Positions 1 to 9,384 of a DNA stretch of 64,000 nt are shown one piece after another (within the stretch, counting starts at the first letter, position 1; the number at the start of each line of letters is the position of its first letter). Under the pieces are notes generated by a model. That model was not told the DNA's origin and did not search any database. It worked only from the letters and a program-made list of their open reading frames with translations. A program made the translations under genes and the position numbers. The DNA comes from Lysobacteraceae bacterium P (GTDB lineage Bacteria > Pseudomonadota > Gammaproteobacteria > Xanthomonadales > Xanthomonadaceae), in the NCBI GenBank assembly GCA_005503055.1, contig SCOX01000002.1:308886-372885 (forward strand), read 5' to 3'.

Positions 1-1
1 C

Positions 2-157
2 CGCAGCGGCGTGGACTCGACGCCGTCGATCGTGGTCAACGGCAAGTACAAGGTCGTCGGCAAGAACTTCGAGGACACCCTGCGCATCACCGAGCACCTG
101 GTCGCGCAGGAGCGCGCCAAGGCCGCCGGCGCAGCACCGGCCGCGGGCGGCCAGTAA
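2..157 (+). CDS. dsbA: DsbA-family thiol:disulfide oxidoreductase, 3' end only
   Basis: The window begins inside this gene, so only the last 51 codons are visible, ending with TAA at 155-157. The segment GVDSTPSIVVNGKY matches the cis-proline loop of DsbA proteins (typically TP or VP followed by a hydrophobic strand and NGKY). It is followed by a C-terminal helix and an Ala/Gly/Pro-rich tail. DsbA proteins are periplasmic and donate disulfide bonds to exported proteins. The CXXC active site would lie upstream of the window and cannot be checked. A thiol:disulfide family member is quite certain; assignment to DsbA rather than a paralogue is inference. The next gene starts 22 bp downstream on the same strand. 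Confidence 0.75.
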   Translation, partial: RSGVDSTPSIVVNGKYKVVGKNFEDTLRITEHLVAQERAKAAGAAPAAGGQ

Positions 158-179
158 CCGCCTCGCACGTCGCATCGGA

Positions 180-938
180 ATGGACATCCGCCGGCTCCGC
201 CTGCTCAGCGCGAACATCCAGGCGGGGTCCAGCACGCGCGGCTATCACGACTACGTCGCGCGCAGCTGGTCGCATGTCCTGCCGGCAGGCAACAAGCGCA
301 ACAGCCTGGATGCGATCGCGCAGCTGGCCGGCGAGCACGACATCGTCGGCCTCAACGAAAGCGATCCGGGCAGCCTGCGCTCGGGCTTCACCAACCAGAC
401 GCATTACCTGGCGCAGCGCGCGGGCTTCGATTACTGGAGCCACCAGCCGAACCGCCGCGTCGGTGGCGTGGCTTCCAGCGCCAACGGCCTGCTGAGCCGG
501 CTGGAACCACGCGAAGTGATCGACCACGCCCTGCCCGGCCGCATCGCCGGGCGCGGTGTATTGCTGGCCCGCTATGGCGAAGGCGACAAGGGCCTGCTGA
601 TCGCGGTCGCGCACCTGTCGCTGGGCGCCAACTCGCGCGCCGCGCAACTGGGTTTCATCGCCGAGCTGCTGCACGACCATCCCAACGCCGTGCTGATGGG
701 CGATTTCAACTGCTCGCTCGACCGCCCCGAGATGCACGCGCTCTTCCGCAACACACGGCTGCAACCGCCGGACGGCGAAGTCTTCACGTTTCCAAGCTGG
801 CGTCCGCAGCGCGCGATCGACCACATCCTGGTCGGCGACGGACTCAGGACGACCAATGCGCGCGCACGGCCGGCGGCCGCCTCGGACCATCTGGCCCTGT
901 CGATCGACCTGCACGTGCCCGACAGCGCGCTGCGCTGA
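180..938 (+). CDS. endonuclease/exonuclease/phosphatase family protein
   Basis: This 252-residue protein carries the conserved blocks of the EEP (DNase I-like) fold in order: LLSANIQ near residue 9, a glutamate in GLNESD near residue 60, AHLSLG near residue 145, GDFNCS near residue 175 and the catalytic SDHLALS near residue 237. These supply the divalent-metal site and the Asp/His pair of metal-dependent phosphoesterases. The substrate (nucleic acid, phospholipid or inositol phosphate) cannot be told from sequence. No signal peptide is evident, so it is probably cytoplasmic. It lies 22 bp after the dsbA-like gene, which suggests co-transcription, and converges on the TonB receptor downstream. 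An REP-type inverted pair and a strong hairpin follow it. Confidence 0.85.
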   Translation: MDIRRLRLLSANIQAGSSTRGYHDYVARSWSHVLPAGNKRNSLDAIAQLAGEHDIVGLNESDPGSLRSGFTNQTHYLAQRAGFDYWSHQPNRRVGGVASSANGLLSRLEPREVIDHALPGRIAGRGVLLARYGEGDKGLLIAVAHLSLGANSRAAQLGFIAELLHDHPNAVLMGDFNCSLDRPEMHALFRNTRLQPPDGEVFTFPSWRPQRAIDHILVGDGLRTTNARARPAAASDHLALSIDLHVPDSALR

Positions 939-962
939 TCGCGTGTTTATTGCTGAGCTGCA

Positions 963-1041
963 GTAGCCCGGGAAAGCGAAGCGCACCCGGCAAGCTCGCG
1001 CACAGAACCTTCGTCCCGGGCGCTTCGCTTACCCGCGCTAC
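963..1041. repeat. inverted pair of REP-like elements (GTAGCCCGGG family)
   Basis: One copy beginning GTAGCCCGGGAAAGCGAAGC runs from 963, and an inverted copy ends at 1041 with GCTTACCCGCGCTAC. Each is a short imperfect palindrome, so the pair looks like a BIME-type unit. It lies in the convergent gap between the EEP gene and TonB receptor 1. A related pair lies at 27974-28140. Confidence 0.7.
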
Positions 1042-1065
1042 CAAGGTGTTCGGTCCGCACAACAG

Positions 1066-1093
1066 AACGGCCGGTGGCGAACCACCGGCCGTT
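1066..1093. terminator. intrinsic terminator hairpin between convergent genes
   Basis: AACGGCCGGTGG pairs with CCACCGGCCGTT around a four-base loop. The plus-strand tail is CCGTTTA and the minus-strand tail is T-containing (CTGTTGTG), so it may act for both converging genes. Confidence 0.75.
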
Positions 1094-1123
1094 CCGTTTA
1101 CTGCCTTCCTGACGATCAGCCGA

Positions 1124-4027
1124 TCAGAAGCGGTAGTCCGCGCTGACGTACCAGAACGCACCCGGCAGATCGTACGTACCCGCGTCGTAGCCGTTGAGCG
1201 AGCAGCTCAGGCACACCGGCGGCTCCTTGCCGAAGACGTTGTTCACGCCGACCGTCAGCTTGAGCTTGTCGACCCACGCATCGCTCCAGTTGAACTGCAG
1301 GTCGTGGTAGGTGGTGGAACCCAGCTTGTTGGTTTCCACGCCGCCCTGGCAACCCGGCGCCTCGGCGACCGGCACGTTAGAGCACAACTCGTCGACCGAC
1401 GAGATGTAGCGCACCGTCCAGCCCACGTTGAAGTCGCCCAGCGTCCAGCCCGTCTGCATGTTGGTCTGCCACTCCGGGATCGCGCTGTCGTTCACCTCGA
1501 TGCCCACTTCGCGCTGCGAGCGATTGCCATCGACGTCGACGGCCTCGTAGTCGTTGACGAAGGTGGACTGCAGCGAAGCGCTCAGACGGCCCCAGCTGAA
1601 GTCGGAACTGGCCCAGTTGACCTTGAAGTCGACACCGTCGGTCTCGATGCGGCCCAGGTTGTCGAGGAAGTTCTCCGGCGGATTGAGGTTGCCACCGGCG
1701 CCGCGGGTGAACGGCGTGCAGTTGACCGAACCGACGCCGCCTTCGCGCAGGCAGGTTTCCAGCAGGGCCTGGATGTCGCGGGACTGGATCGCGTCGTCGA
1801 TCTTGTGGTGGTAGTAGCTCACTTCGAAGTCCAGGCGCTGCGACCAGTCGATCCCGGTCGCCCAGCTCGGCGCATACACCACGCCGAAGGTGTAGCTGTC
1901 GGACTCTTCCGGCTGCAGATCCGGATTACCGCCGGTGAAGGTGGTGATCTGCGTGTTGGCCTGTTCGAAGTTCGGCGGCGCGCCCTGCGCCGCGCAGCCC
2001 GCCGCGAAGGACGGATCCGCCGGGCCCGGGCTACCGGTCGAACCGCACGGGTCGACCAGCGTGGCGCCGAACTGCGTCAGGCCGTACAGCTCGCCCAGGT
2101 TCGGCGCGCGGAAGCCCTGCGAGTACGTACCGCGGACCACGATGTCCTCGATCGGCTGCCAGCGGAAGCCCGCCTTGCCGGTGGTGGTGCTACCGAAGGT
2201 CGAGTAATCCGAATAGCGCACGGCCGCGAGCAGGTCCAGGGTCGACAGCACCGGGAACTGGAACTCGGCGTAGACCTCATCCACGTCGTACGACGAAGAC
2301 ACCGGTGCGGCGAAGGAGTCCTGCGACTCGCCGCTCTGGCGCAGCGGATCGGGGTTGAACTTGCCGCGATAACGGCGGTGCTCGGCGCCGGCCGCGAAGC
2401 CCGCGGTACGATCGCCGATCTCGAACATGTCGCCGGTGATGTTCGCCGAGTACAGATCGAGGATCTGTTCCGACGAGTCGATCTGGCGCGTGCGGATGTA
2501 GTCGATCATCTCCTGCGTCATCGGACGGCCCTGGCCGCCGAAGATGTCCAGCGGGACGCAGCCGGCCACCTGTGCGCAGATCGCCGGATCACCCAGCGCC
2601 AGCTTCAGCTTCGCAACGTTGTAGCCGTTGAGGAATTCCTGCGTCGCCTTGTTGTCGGCATGCGCGTAATTGAAGTCCCAACCGAAGCTGTTGTCGCCCA
2701 GCTCGAACGTGCCGTCCAGGCCGACGTTGAAATACAGCGTGTCGACGTCCTGATGGAAGATGCGCGGGCCCACTTCGACCGGGCGACGCGTCGCCACCAG
2801 GAAGTTGGAGTTCGCATCCAGCGTGTAGCCGAACGGGTTGTACGGGTTGTCGGCGTGGATGCTGATGGTGTCGGCGATACCGCCGGTGCCCGCGCCCGGA
2901 CCGACGAAGATCGGCTCCGGCGCCGCCTGGTTGGTCGAGGTGCGGTTGTTGTACAGGCCCTTGATGTGCAACCGGGTGTTATCGGTGACGTCGTAATACA
3001 GGCTAGTGAAGATCGACTTGCGCTTCTGCGGCGTCAGCAACAGGTTGTACGGCGCGAAGTTGAAGCGGTCCGCGCCGCCGAAGCTGTGGTACGTGCCGCC
3101 ATTGGGATTGTTCGGATCGAACGCCGGCGTCGTCGTGCCATTGTTGAGCGTGATGTCGTACCAGTTCTCGGTATCGTCATCGCAACCGCCCGCGCCGGTG
3201 GTCGGACGCGTCGGGTCGCAGAAGAAGAAACGGCCCTGCGGGATGCCTGAGCTGCCGCCGCGCACGCCGGTGCCCGGCGTCGGGAACGAAGACTGCTCCC
3301 ACGAACCGGAGCTGATCTCTTCCTGCTCGAAGTAGCTGGCGGTGAATACCGCCGACCAGCGATCGCCGCTGCCGCCCAGCGTCATGCTGGCTTCGGTCGT
3401 TTCGCCGCCGTCCTCGTACTCGCCGTAATAGGCGTGCACTTCGGCGCCGTCGAAGCTGCGGCGGGTGATGATGTTGACCACGCCGGCGATGGCGTCGGAG
3501 CCGTAAATCGCCGAAGCGCCGTCTTCCAGCACTTCCACGCGCTCGACGATGGCCAGCGGGATGGTGTTGAGGTCGGCGCTGCCGCTCACGCCCGAGGCGG
3601 AGGACTCGTTGACCCAACGAACGCCATCGACCAGCACCAGGGTGCGCTGCGAACCGAGGTTGCGCAGGTCGACCTGCGCGGAACCGGCGCCGATGCCGCC
3701 ACCGTCCGGCGGATAGCCGAAGTTGCCGGAAGAATTGAACTTGGCGTTGAGCGCCTTGCCGCTGGAGGTCAGCTGCTGGAGCAGATCGCCGACGGTCTGC
3801 AGGCCGGTCTGGTCGATCTTGGCCTTGTCCAGCACGAACACCGGCTGGGCGGTGACCGCGTTGGTCTGCCGGATACGGCTGCCCGTGACCGTGACGGTAT
3901 CGAGCGTGGTGGCCGAACCCTGTGTGGCCGGCGGGGCGGTCTCCTGCGCGGCGGCAAGGCCTGGCAGGGTGAGCAACAACGACAGCTGGATGGCTCTCGT
4001 CAGCGATTGGCGACGCATGGCTTTCAT
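1124..4027 (-). CDS. TonB-dependent receptor 1
   Basis: This outer-membrane protein has 967 residues. A signal peptide covers about residues 1-27 (ending LAAAQE). The TonB-box-like segment [10 protein letters not shown] lies near residue 43, followed by the plug domain ([35 protein letters not shown]) to about residue 190. A long beta-barrel then ends in the terminal signature WYVSADYRF with the expected C-terminal Phe. It would import a large substrate across the outer membrane using TonB-ExbBD energy; the substrate is unknown. Several Cys pairs occur in predicted surface loops (for example CDPTRP...GGCDDD, CAQVAGC and CGSTG...AGCAAQ), probably disulfides. It lacks a carboxypeptidase-like N-terminal domain. 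The chosen ATG follows GGGAGAGAG. Confidence 0.93.
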   Translation of the reverse strand: MKAMRRQSLTRAIQLSLLLTLPGLAAAQETAPPATQGSATTLDTVTVTGSRIRQTNAVTAQPVFVLDKAKIDQTGLQTVGDLLQQLTSSGKALNAKFNSSGNFGYPPDGGGIGAGSAQVDLRNLGSQRTLVLVDGVRWVNESSASGVSGSADLNTIPLAIVERVEVLEDGASAIYGSDAIAGVVNIITRRSFDGAEVHAYYGEYEDGGETTEASMTLGGSGDRWSAVFTASYFEQEEISSGSWEQSSFPTPGTGVRGGSSGIPQGRFFFCDPTRPTTGAGGCDDDTENWYDITLNNGTTTPAFDPNNPNGGTYHSFGGADRFNFAPYNLLLTPQKRKSIFTSLYYDVTDNTRLHIKGLYNNRTSTNQAAPEPIFVGPGAGTGGIADTISIHADNPYNPFGYTLDANSNFLVATRRPVEVGPRIFHQDVDTLYFNVGLDGTFELGDNSFGWDFNYAHADNKATQEFLNGYNVAKLKLALGDPAICAQVAGCVPLDIFGGQGRPMTQEMIDYIRTRQIDSSEQILDLYSANITGDMFEIGDRTAGFAAGAEHRRYRGKFNPDPLRQSGESQDSFAAPVSSSYDVDEVYAEFQFPVLSTLDLLAAVRYSDYSTFGSTTTGKAGFRWQPIEDIVVRGTYSQGFRAPNLGELYGLTQFGATLVDPCGSTGSPGPADPSFAAGCAAQGAPPNFEQANTQITTFTGGNPDLQPEESDSYTFGVVYAPSWATGIDWSQRLDFEVSYYHHKIDDAIQSRDIQALLETCLREGGVGSVNCTPFTRGAGGNLNPPENFLDNLGRIETDGVDFKVNWASSDFSWGRLSASLQSTFVNDYEAVDVDGNRSQREVGIEVNDSAIPEWQTNMQTGWTLGDFNVGWTVRYISSVDELCSNVPVAEAPGCQGGVETNKLGSTTYHDLQFNWSDAWVDKLKLTVGVNNVFGKEPPVCLSCSLNGYDAGTYDLPGAFWYVSADYRF

Positions 4028-5030
4028 TGAATCTCTCTCCCTCGAAATGAAATGAACAGCAGTTGTCGCCGCCTCCCCTGCCCGAGCGGCGCCCCTAGGT
4101 TGTAAACAATTCGTGAATCCGCCACAAGCGGCAAAGAGTAAGACGCACTTTCGGCACAGTTGGCCGCGAATACCCCAGCGACCCGCCGTTGGAGGCTAGG
4201 ACGCGCATTCCGCGCAACCAGCACCCACACCGACGCCCAAGCAAATTTCTCACCGGGCCGTATCTCGAGTCCATATGAATCAATGGTTTGCAAGGACAAG
4301 CAGGGCAGTGGACCGCCTCGCGGCGAGCCGATTGTTGCGGCGCGCCAGCGGTCGGCAGGCCTGGACCGCCAGGGGTGCAGCGCGCAAACGGGCGCCTTCG
4401 CCGGAGAAGAGCAGGCGTTCCCCCAAGGCGGTCGCGGTCGCCGTCGACGGTGAGGGCGGTTTCGCCCTCCTGGGCGACCGTGGTTCAGAGGCTGAAACCA
4501 AACAGACGCTCGGTGCAGCCGGGTGACGCCTCCCGGTGCGACTCATTCCCGCGCAACTTCGCCGACAAGGAAGCGATCGGGTCGCCCTGATGTCGACGGC
4601 GCAGTGTCCTCGGGACAAGGAACGCTTGCCGACTTTGCTTCGCGCCCCCCGGGGGCCACTTACCTTGCGCAGCGCCAAGGCATCGTCGATCGCTCCATAC
4701 GCACCTCAAGGGAACGCATGCCTTGAAGATGGATAGGGCCGCTCGGCTCTGGTGGCTTTTACGGCTGCGAATTCCCCGGTTCGACTGGATCTTGTTCGCG
4801 CGAGCGCCGTGCTTTCGAACGCACGAAGTGGACGCGCTCGGTGCACTTCACGTGTTGATCACGCCATCGCGGATGATTGAGTGGACGCTTGAGGGCGCGC
4901 AACATCCGCGTGCAATCAAGCCGCCTCGAAGGCGCCTGCGTTTACATTCAGATCATTCCTATGGCAGCCCCTCCGCCACGGAACATAGTGTGGGGCGACG
5001 GGCGCTCGTCGCCGAAGCAGTAGGTATTCC
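4028..5030. other. 1-kb intergenic stretch with no supported gene
   Basis: This lies between the divergently transcribed TonB receptor 1 and the hybrid kinase and probably holds both promoters. The short reading frames on both strands overlap each other, have no family signature and lack good ribosome-binding sites. Two hairpins are visible: GAGGGCG/CGCCCTC at 4452-4469 and GGCGACG/CGTCGCC at 4994-5013, the second 17 bases before the kinase start. A strongly structured segment around 4480-4600 resembles no riboswitch I recognise. Confidence 0.5.
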
Positions 5031-6737
5031 ATGGGTTCTCGCATCTCACTGCATCGCATCTGCTCGATGTGCAGCGCCCTGGTCCTCCTGTGCGTACTGT
5101 CAATCTGTGGCGTCGCCGGTGCGCAGGAACGAGTCCCCGGTTCGGTGACGTTGGCGCCGTCGGAAGTCGCGTGGCGTCAGGCGCATCCGGTCATCCAGGT
5201 GGGCGTATTCGCCGGCGACTTCGCGCCCTTCGAAACATGGCGCGGCGGACAGCCTGAGGGACTGGGCGTGGACTATGCGCGCCTGCTCGCGGGACGCGCC
5301 GGGTTTCAACTGGAGTTCCGTCCGTACACCGACTGGGTCGGCATCGCGCTGGGGGAATCGAAGCAACCGATGCCGTACGACATGCTGCTCGCGCAACCGG
5401 TCATGCCGCAGCGGCTGGACCGCTTCCACATGTTGCGACCGTTCGCGATGGCGCAGCAGGTGGTGCTGGTGGCGCGCAAGGGCGATTTGCAGATCCGCGG
5501 CGCCGGCGATCTGAATTCCGCACGCATCGTCCTGGAGCGGCGCTTCCACATCGTGGCGCGCGCGCTGCACGACGAGTTCCCGCGCGCGACGCTCGTCTAT
5601 TCCGAGGATGGCGCGCAGGCCCTGGACATGCTGGTGCGCGGCGGAGCCGATGCCTATGTCGGCGTGACCGCCGCGCGCACGCGTACGCTGGTGCAGCAAC
5701 GGCAAGCGGAAGATGTTGCGATCCTTGGGCCGTTCGGCATGCCGACGTTCGAGTTCGCACCGGCCGTTCGACGCGACCTGAACGAGCTGGCCAGCATTCT
5801 GCGCAAGGCGGAAGCCACCATCACCGAACGCGACCTGGAACAGCTTCGTACTCGCTGGGGTCTGGGCGAGCGCGATGCGCAGCCGTTTGCGCATACCGGC
5901 ATCAGCGACGCCGAGCGCAAGCGCTTGGCGCAGATGCCTGAGCTTCGCGTGGGATACGAAATCGATCGCTATCCGTACAGCTTCAATAATCGCAAAGGCG
6001 CGTTCGACGGCATGGCGGCGGACTACCTTCGCGTCCTGCAGGAGCAGACAGGCCTGCGCGTGCAACTGGTGCCCGCGCAGGACTGGAACAGCTTGCAACG
6101 GATGGTGCTCGCGCACGAGATCGACCTGATCGCCGCAGGCAGCAGCGAAGACTTCGACCCGAACGAAATGGGCTTCAGCCGGCCCTACGAGTATTTCCCC
6201 GAAGTCATCGTGGCACGCATGCACGGTCCGCCGATTGCCGGACCCAAGGACCTCGTCGGCCGCAACGTGTCGGTGCGCGACGAGGCCGGCGTACTGGCGC
6301 GCCTGCGCGCCCTGCTACCACGCACGCGGCTGATCGCCGTCGGCAGCAACGAGGCCGGCCTGACGAAGGTCGCCAACGGCGAAGCCGATGCCTACGTCGG
6401 CACGCTTCCGGCCATCGATGCGCTGATCCGCAACCGCTACGCCGCCGAGTTGCGCGTCGTTGGCCCGGCCGGCATGGACACCGAACTGGCATTCGGTGTG
6501 CGACGCGAGCACGAGGCACTCTTGCCGCTGCTCGACCGCGTGCTCGACAGCATGGACGAAGGCGAGCGTCAGACATCCGTTCGCGCTGGCTCACGACCGA
6601 GTACGCATACGGCGCGCCATGGCGGTGGGTTCTGCTCACCGCTGCCGGTGTGCTCATGGTGGTGGGCGCGATCGTGTTCGCGTACGTGCGCCTTCGCCGC
6701 GCCACCAAGGCGCAGGCGAAGGCCGAGCGTGAACTGA
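5031..6737 (+). CDS. hybrid sensor kinase, N-terminal periplasmic half (frameshifted from the following frame)
   Basis: The frame opens with a signal peptide (about residues 1-31, ending GVAGAQ). Two bacterial solute-binding type 3 (Venus flytrap) domains follow, at about residues 55-275 and 300-510; each starts with a typical strand (HPVIQVGVF; MPELRVGYEI). This is the BvgS/EvgS architecture, in which ligand binding in the periplasm controls a cytoplasmic kinase. True homology ends at ...DEGERQ (6570-6572). From there the frame gives an Arg/Ser-rich nonsense tail to 6737, while the correct continuation DIRSRWL and the transmembrane helix lie in the frame of the next entry. One missing base near 6572 explains this. 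It is either a real inactivating mutation or a sequence error. Confidence 0.85.
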   Translation: MGSRISLHRICSMCSALVLLCVLSICGVAGAQERVPGSVTLAPSEVAWRQAHPVIQVGVFAGDFAPFETWRGGQPEGLGVDYARLLAGRAGFQLEFRPYTDWVGIALGESKQPMPYDMLLAQPVMPQRLDRFHMLRPFAMAQQVVLVARKGDLQIRGAGDLNSARIVLERRFHIVARALHDEFPRATLVYSEDGAQALDMLVRGGADAYVGVTAARTRTLVQQRQAEDVAILGPFGMPTFEFAPAVRRDLNELASILRKAEATITERDLEQLRTRWGLGERDAQPFAHTGISDAERKRLAQMPELRVGYEIDRYPYSFNNRKGAFDGMAADYLRVLQEQTGLRVQLVPAQDWNSLQRMVLAHEIDLIAAGSSEDFDPNEMGFSRPYEYFPEVIVARMHGPPIAGPKDLVGRNVSVRDEAGVLARLRALLPRTRLIAVGSNEAGLTKVANGEADAYVGTLPAIDALIRNRYAAELRVVGPAGMDTELAFGVRREHEALLPLLDRVLDSMDEGERQTSVRAGSRPSTHTARHGGGFCSPLPVCSWWWARSCSRTCAFAAPPRRRRRPSVN

Positions 6738-9358
6738 CGGCACAACTTGCGTTCCAGCATGCGTTGCTGGAGGCGATCCCCTATCCCGTACTGGTGAAGG
6801 ACAGCGAGGGCCGATACGTCGCCGTCAACCGTGCGTACGAAACGATGTTCGAGAAGCGGCGCGAGGACCTCATCGGCCGTACTTCGGTCGAGACGCATCA
6901 TCTACTCGACGTCGACGCGAATGTCATCATGCACGAGGACGCGGAACTGCTGCGCGCGGGCGGCAGCACCAGACGCGAATACCAGATGCGCCGATCCGAG
7001 TCGGACCAGGTGCGCAGTCTGATCATCTGGCGTCATCCCGTCACCAGCGCCGACGGAGCGTCGCGCCTGCTCGGCACCATCGTCGATGTCAGCGACATCC
7101 GCGCCGCCGAAGCCCGTGCGCGCGCATCCGAGCAGCGCCTGAACGACATCACCCAGGCGATACCCGGCCTGGTCTTCCAGCTTCACGTCGAACCCGATGG
7201 GCGACGCCGCTTCACGTATGTGGCCGGCGACGCGTTCGGCATGCTCGGCATGCCGGCGCAGGAGCTGCTCGCGGACGAGCCCCGCGTGCTGGCCCGCGTG
7301 CACCCCGAGGACCAGATGCTGGTGGTGCGCAATGTCGAGGTCGCCGCGACGACGCTGCAGCCCATGCGGCCCTTCGACCTGCGCTTCCGCGTGGGCGAAG
7401 GCTGGCGCTGGCTGCGCACCGAAGGCGGCATGCCGCGCCGCCTGCCGGACGGCGCCGTGGAATGGAGCGGTTTCTGGGTCGACACGACCGAACTGCACGA
7501 CCAGGCGCAGGCCCTGACCGAAGCCAAGGCGCAGGCCGAGTCCGCGGTGGCGGCCAAGAGCATCTTCCTGGCAGCGATGAGTCACGAGATCCGCACGCCG
7601 ATGACCGGCGTGTTGGGCCTGCTCGAACTGCTGACGCAGACCCGGCTGGGCGACGACCAGGCCGACATGGCGCTGATGGCGCGCGACTCGGCCAAGGCGC
7701 TGCTGCAGATCCTCGACGACATCCTGGACTACTCGCGCATCGAGTCAGGCCGGCTGAGCATCGAACGTGCGGACTTCGACCTGCGCGACCTGATCGACGG
7801 CGCAGCGGGGCTCTTCGGCGCGCGCGCGCGGGAGGGCGAGGTGCGCCTGTACTCCATCGTCGACTGGCGCCTGGCCACGCGCTTTCGCGGCGACGCCATG
7901 CGCATCCGGCAGGTCGTCACCAACCTGCTCAGCAACGCCCTGAAATTCACCTCCGACGGTCACGTGGAACTGCACGTGCGGTTGATCGAGGAAGCCGGCG
8001 ACGGGCAGCGCCTGCGGATCGAGGTTTCCGATACCGGCATCGGCATCGCACCGGAGAATCTGTCGCGCTTGTTCCAGCCGTTCACCCAGGCGGAGCATTC
8101 GACCACGCGTCGATTCGGCGGCACCGGGCTGGGCCTTTCGATCAGCCGTCGCCTGGCGACGATGATGGGCGGCGAGCTGCATCTGGAAAGCGAGCCCGGC
8201 GTGGGAACGCGCGCGATCTTCGAGCTGTCGCTGCAAGTGGTGGAACCGCTGCGGCCGCGCCCCGAGTTCGACGGGCGCACCGTCGTGGTTTGCGTGGCCG
8301 ACCCACTGCGCACGCAGGAGATCAGCAACGACCTGAGTTCGCTGGGCTTCAGCCTGATCGAGATCGAGACATCCGACCTTCCCGACTTCGACTGCAGCGA
8401 CGCCGACCTGTTCGTCGTCGACGCCGGGATCGCGGTACCCCACAACCTGCTTCGCTGCCCGATGCTGCGCGTGGCGGGCGCTACCGGCGTCGCCGCCTCC
8501 GATGGCGCGTCGGGCATCGTGTTGCGCGGCGACCCGCAATCGATGCGCTCCCTCCTCGCCGCGTGTCGCAATGCTCTGGGAATCGCCAGCGACGACGGCA
8601 TCCCTGTGTCCGTCGCCACCGGGTCGCGGCAACGCACACGGGTGCTGGTGGCGGAGGATCATCCGATCAATCGCGCCGTCATCGGCCGGATGCTGGAGAA
8701 GCTCGGTTACGCGTATGAGATGGCGGAGAACGGCGAACAAGCCCTGGCCGAACTTGCCCGCAACCGCTATGACCTGCTGCTGACCGACTGCCACATGCCG
8801 GTGATGGATGGCTACGCGCTCACGCGTGCATTGCGGGCGTCGGACGGAGCCAACGCGGGCATTCCGATCGTCGCCCTGTCGGCCAGCGCCTTGCCTGACC
8901 AGGTCCACCGTTGCCGCGACGCGGGCATGGACGACTTCCTTGCCAAGCCCATCCAACTCGATGCGCTCGCCGCGAAGCTGTCGACGCTGCTGCGCATCGC
9001 GCCGGGAGCCGTCCTGCCCGATGCGTTGCCGGACGCCTTCCAGGGTCTGCGCTCCGTATACCAGGATCCGGCCGAGTTCCTTCGTGTCCTGCGCGATCTT
9101 CTCGACATGAGCCGCGACGAGCTGCGCGAACTCGACCGCGCCTTCGAGGCAGGGGATGAGCCGCGCCAACGCGAGCTGCTGCATCGGATGGAAGGCGCGC
9201 TGAGCCTAGTTGCGAGCCCGCTCACGGGCGCGGACGCGGAGCGGCGTGGGACGGCGGCGCGTCGGGAAGCGATCGTCGCCACCTTGCAGGCGGTCGAGTC
9301 CGAACTCGAGTTGGCAGCGCCGCAACCGCACAGAACGACGCACGACACGGGCGGTTGA
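6650..9358 (+). CDS. hybrid sensor histidine kinase, transmembrane and cytoplasmic half (BvgS/EvgS type)
   Basis: The open frame starts at a GTG (6650) only because of the upstream frameshift; homologous coding runs from about 6572. It encodes a transmembrane helix, a PAS domain (about residues 35-145), a second PAS_3-like domain (165-285), HisKA with phospho-acceptor His near residue 312 (MSHEIRTP), and an HATPase with LLSNALKF, DTGIGIA and GTGLGLSIS. A receiver follows with phospho-Asp near 713 (LTDCHMPVMDG) and KP near 770. The C-terminal Hpt domain has its His near 845 (LLHRMEG). All four phosphorelay modules are intact. No partner response regulator lies next to it. It could still be made as an unregulated or membrane-only protein if translation starts at the GTG, but the simplest reading is one gene at 5031-9358 broken by a -1 shift. 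Confidence 0.87.
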   Translation: MLMVVGAIVFAYVRLRRATKAQAKAERELTAQLAFQHALLEAIPYPVLVKDSEGRYVAVNRAYETMFEKRREDLIGRTSVETHHLLDVDANVIMHEDAELLRAGGSTRREYQMRRSESDQVRSLIIWRHPVTSADGASRLLGTIVDVSDIRAAEARARASEQRLNDITQAIPGLVFQLHVEPDGRRRFTYVAGDAFGMLGMPAQELLADEPRVLARVHPEDQMLVVRNVEVAATTLQPMRPFDLRFRVGEGWRWLRTEGGMPRRLPDGAVEWSGFWVDTTELHDQAQALTEAKAQAESAVAAKSIFLAAMSHEIRTPMTGVLGLLELLTQTRLGDDQADMALMARDSAKALLQILDDILDYSRIESGRLSIERADFDLRDLIDGAAGLFGARAREGEVRLYSIVDWRLATRFRGDAMRIRQVVTNLLSNALKFTSDGHVELHVRLIEEAGDGQRLRIEVSDTGIGIAPENLSRLFQPFTQAEHSTTRRFGGTGLGLSISRRLATMMGGELHLESEPGVGTRAIFELSLQVVEPLRPRPEFDGRTVVVCVADPLRTQEISNDLSSLGFSLIEIETSDLPDFDCSDADLFVVDAGIAVPHNLLRCPMLRVAGATGVAASDGASGIVLRGDPQSMRSLLAACRNALGIASDDGIPVSVATGSRQRTRVLVAEDHPINRAVIGRMLEKLGYAYEMAENGEQALAELARNRYDLLLTDCHMPVMDGYALTRALRASDGANAGIPIVALSASALPDQVHRCRDAGMDDFLAKPIQLDALAAKLSTLLRIAPGAVLPDALPDAFQGLRSVYQDPAEFLRVLRDLLDMSRDELRELDRAFEAGDEPRQRELLHRMEGALSLVASPLTGADAERRGTAARREAIVATLQAVESELELAAPQPHRTTHDTGG

Positions 9359-9384
9359 TCGACCGCCGCGTTCGCGCACGAGGG

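Noticed and set aside
950..3250. A 766-residue plus-strand frame antisense to TonB receptor 1
   Set aside because: It is the mirror of a strongly supported receptor gene, rich in Arg/Val/Ala, with no domain and no ribosome-binding site. High GC keeps the antisense frame open.
4440..4600. Riboswitch-like structured segment
   Set aside because: It lacks the conserved cores of cobalamin, TPP, glycine or cyclic-di-GMP riboswitches, and flanking genes do not suggest one.
4723..5148. A 141-residue frame before the hybrid kinase
   Set aside because: It overlaps the start of the kinase in another frame and has no family features.
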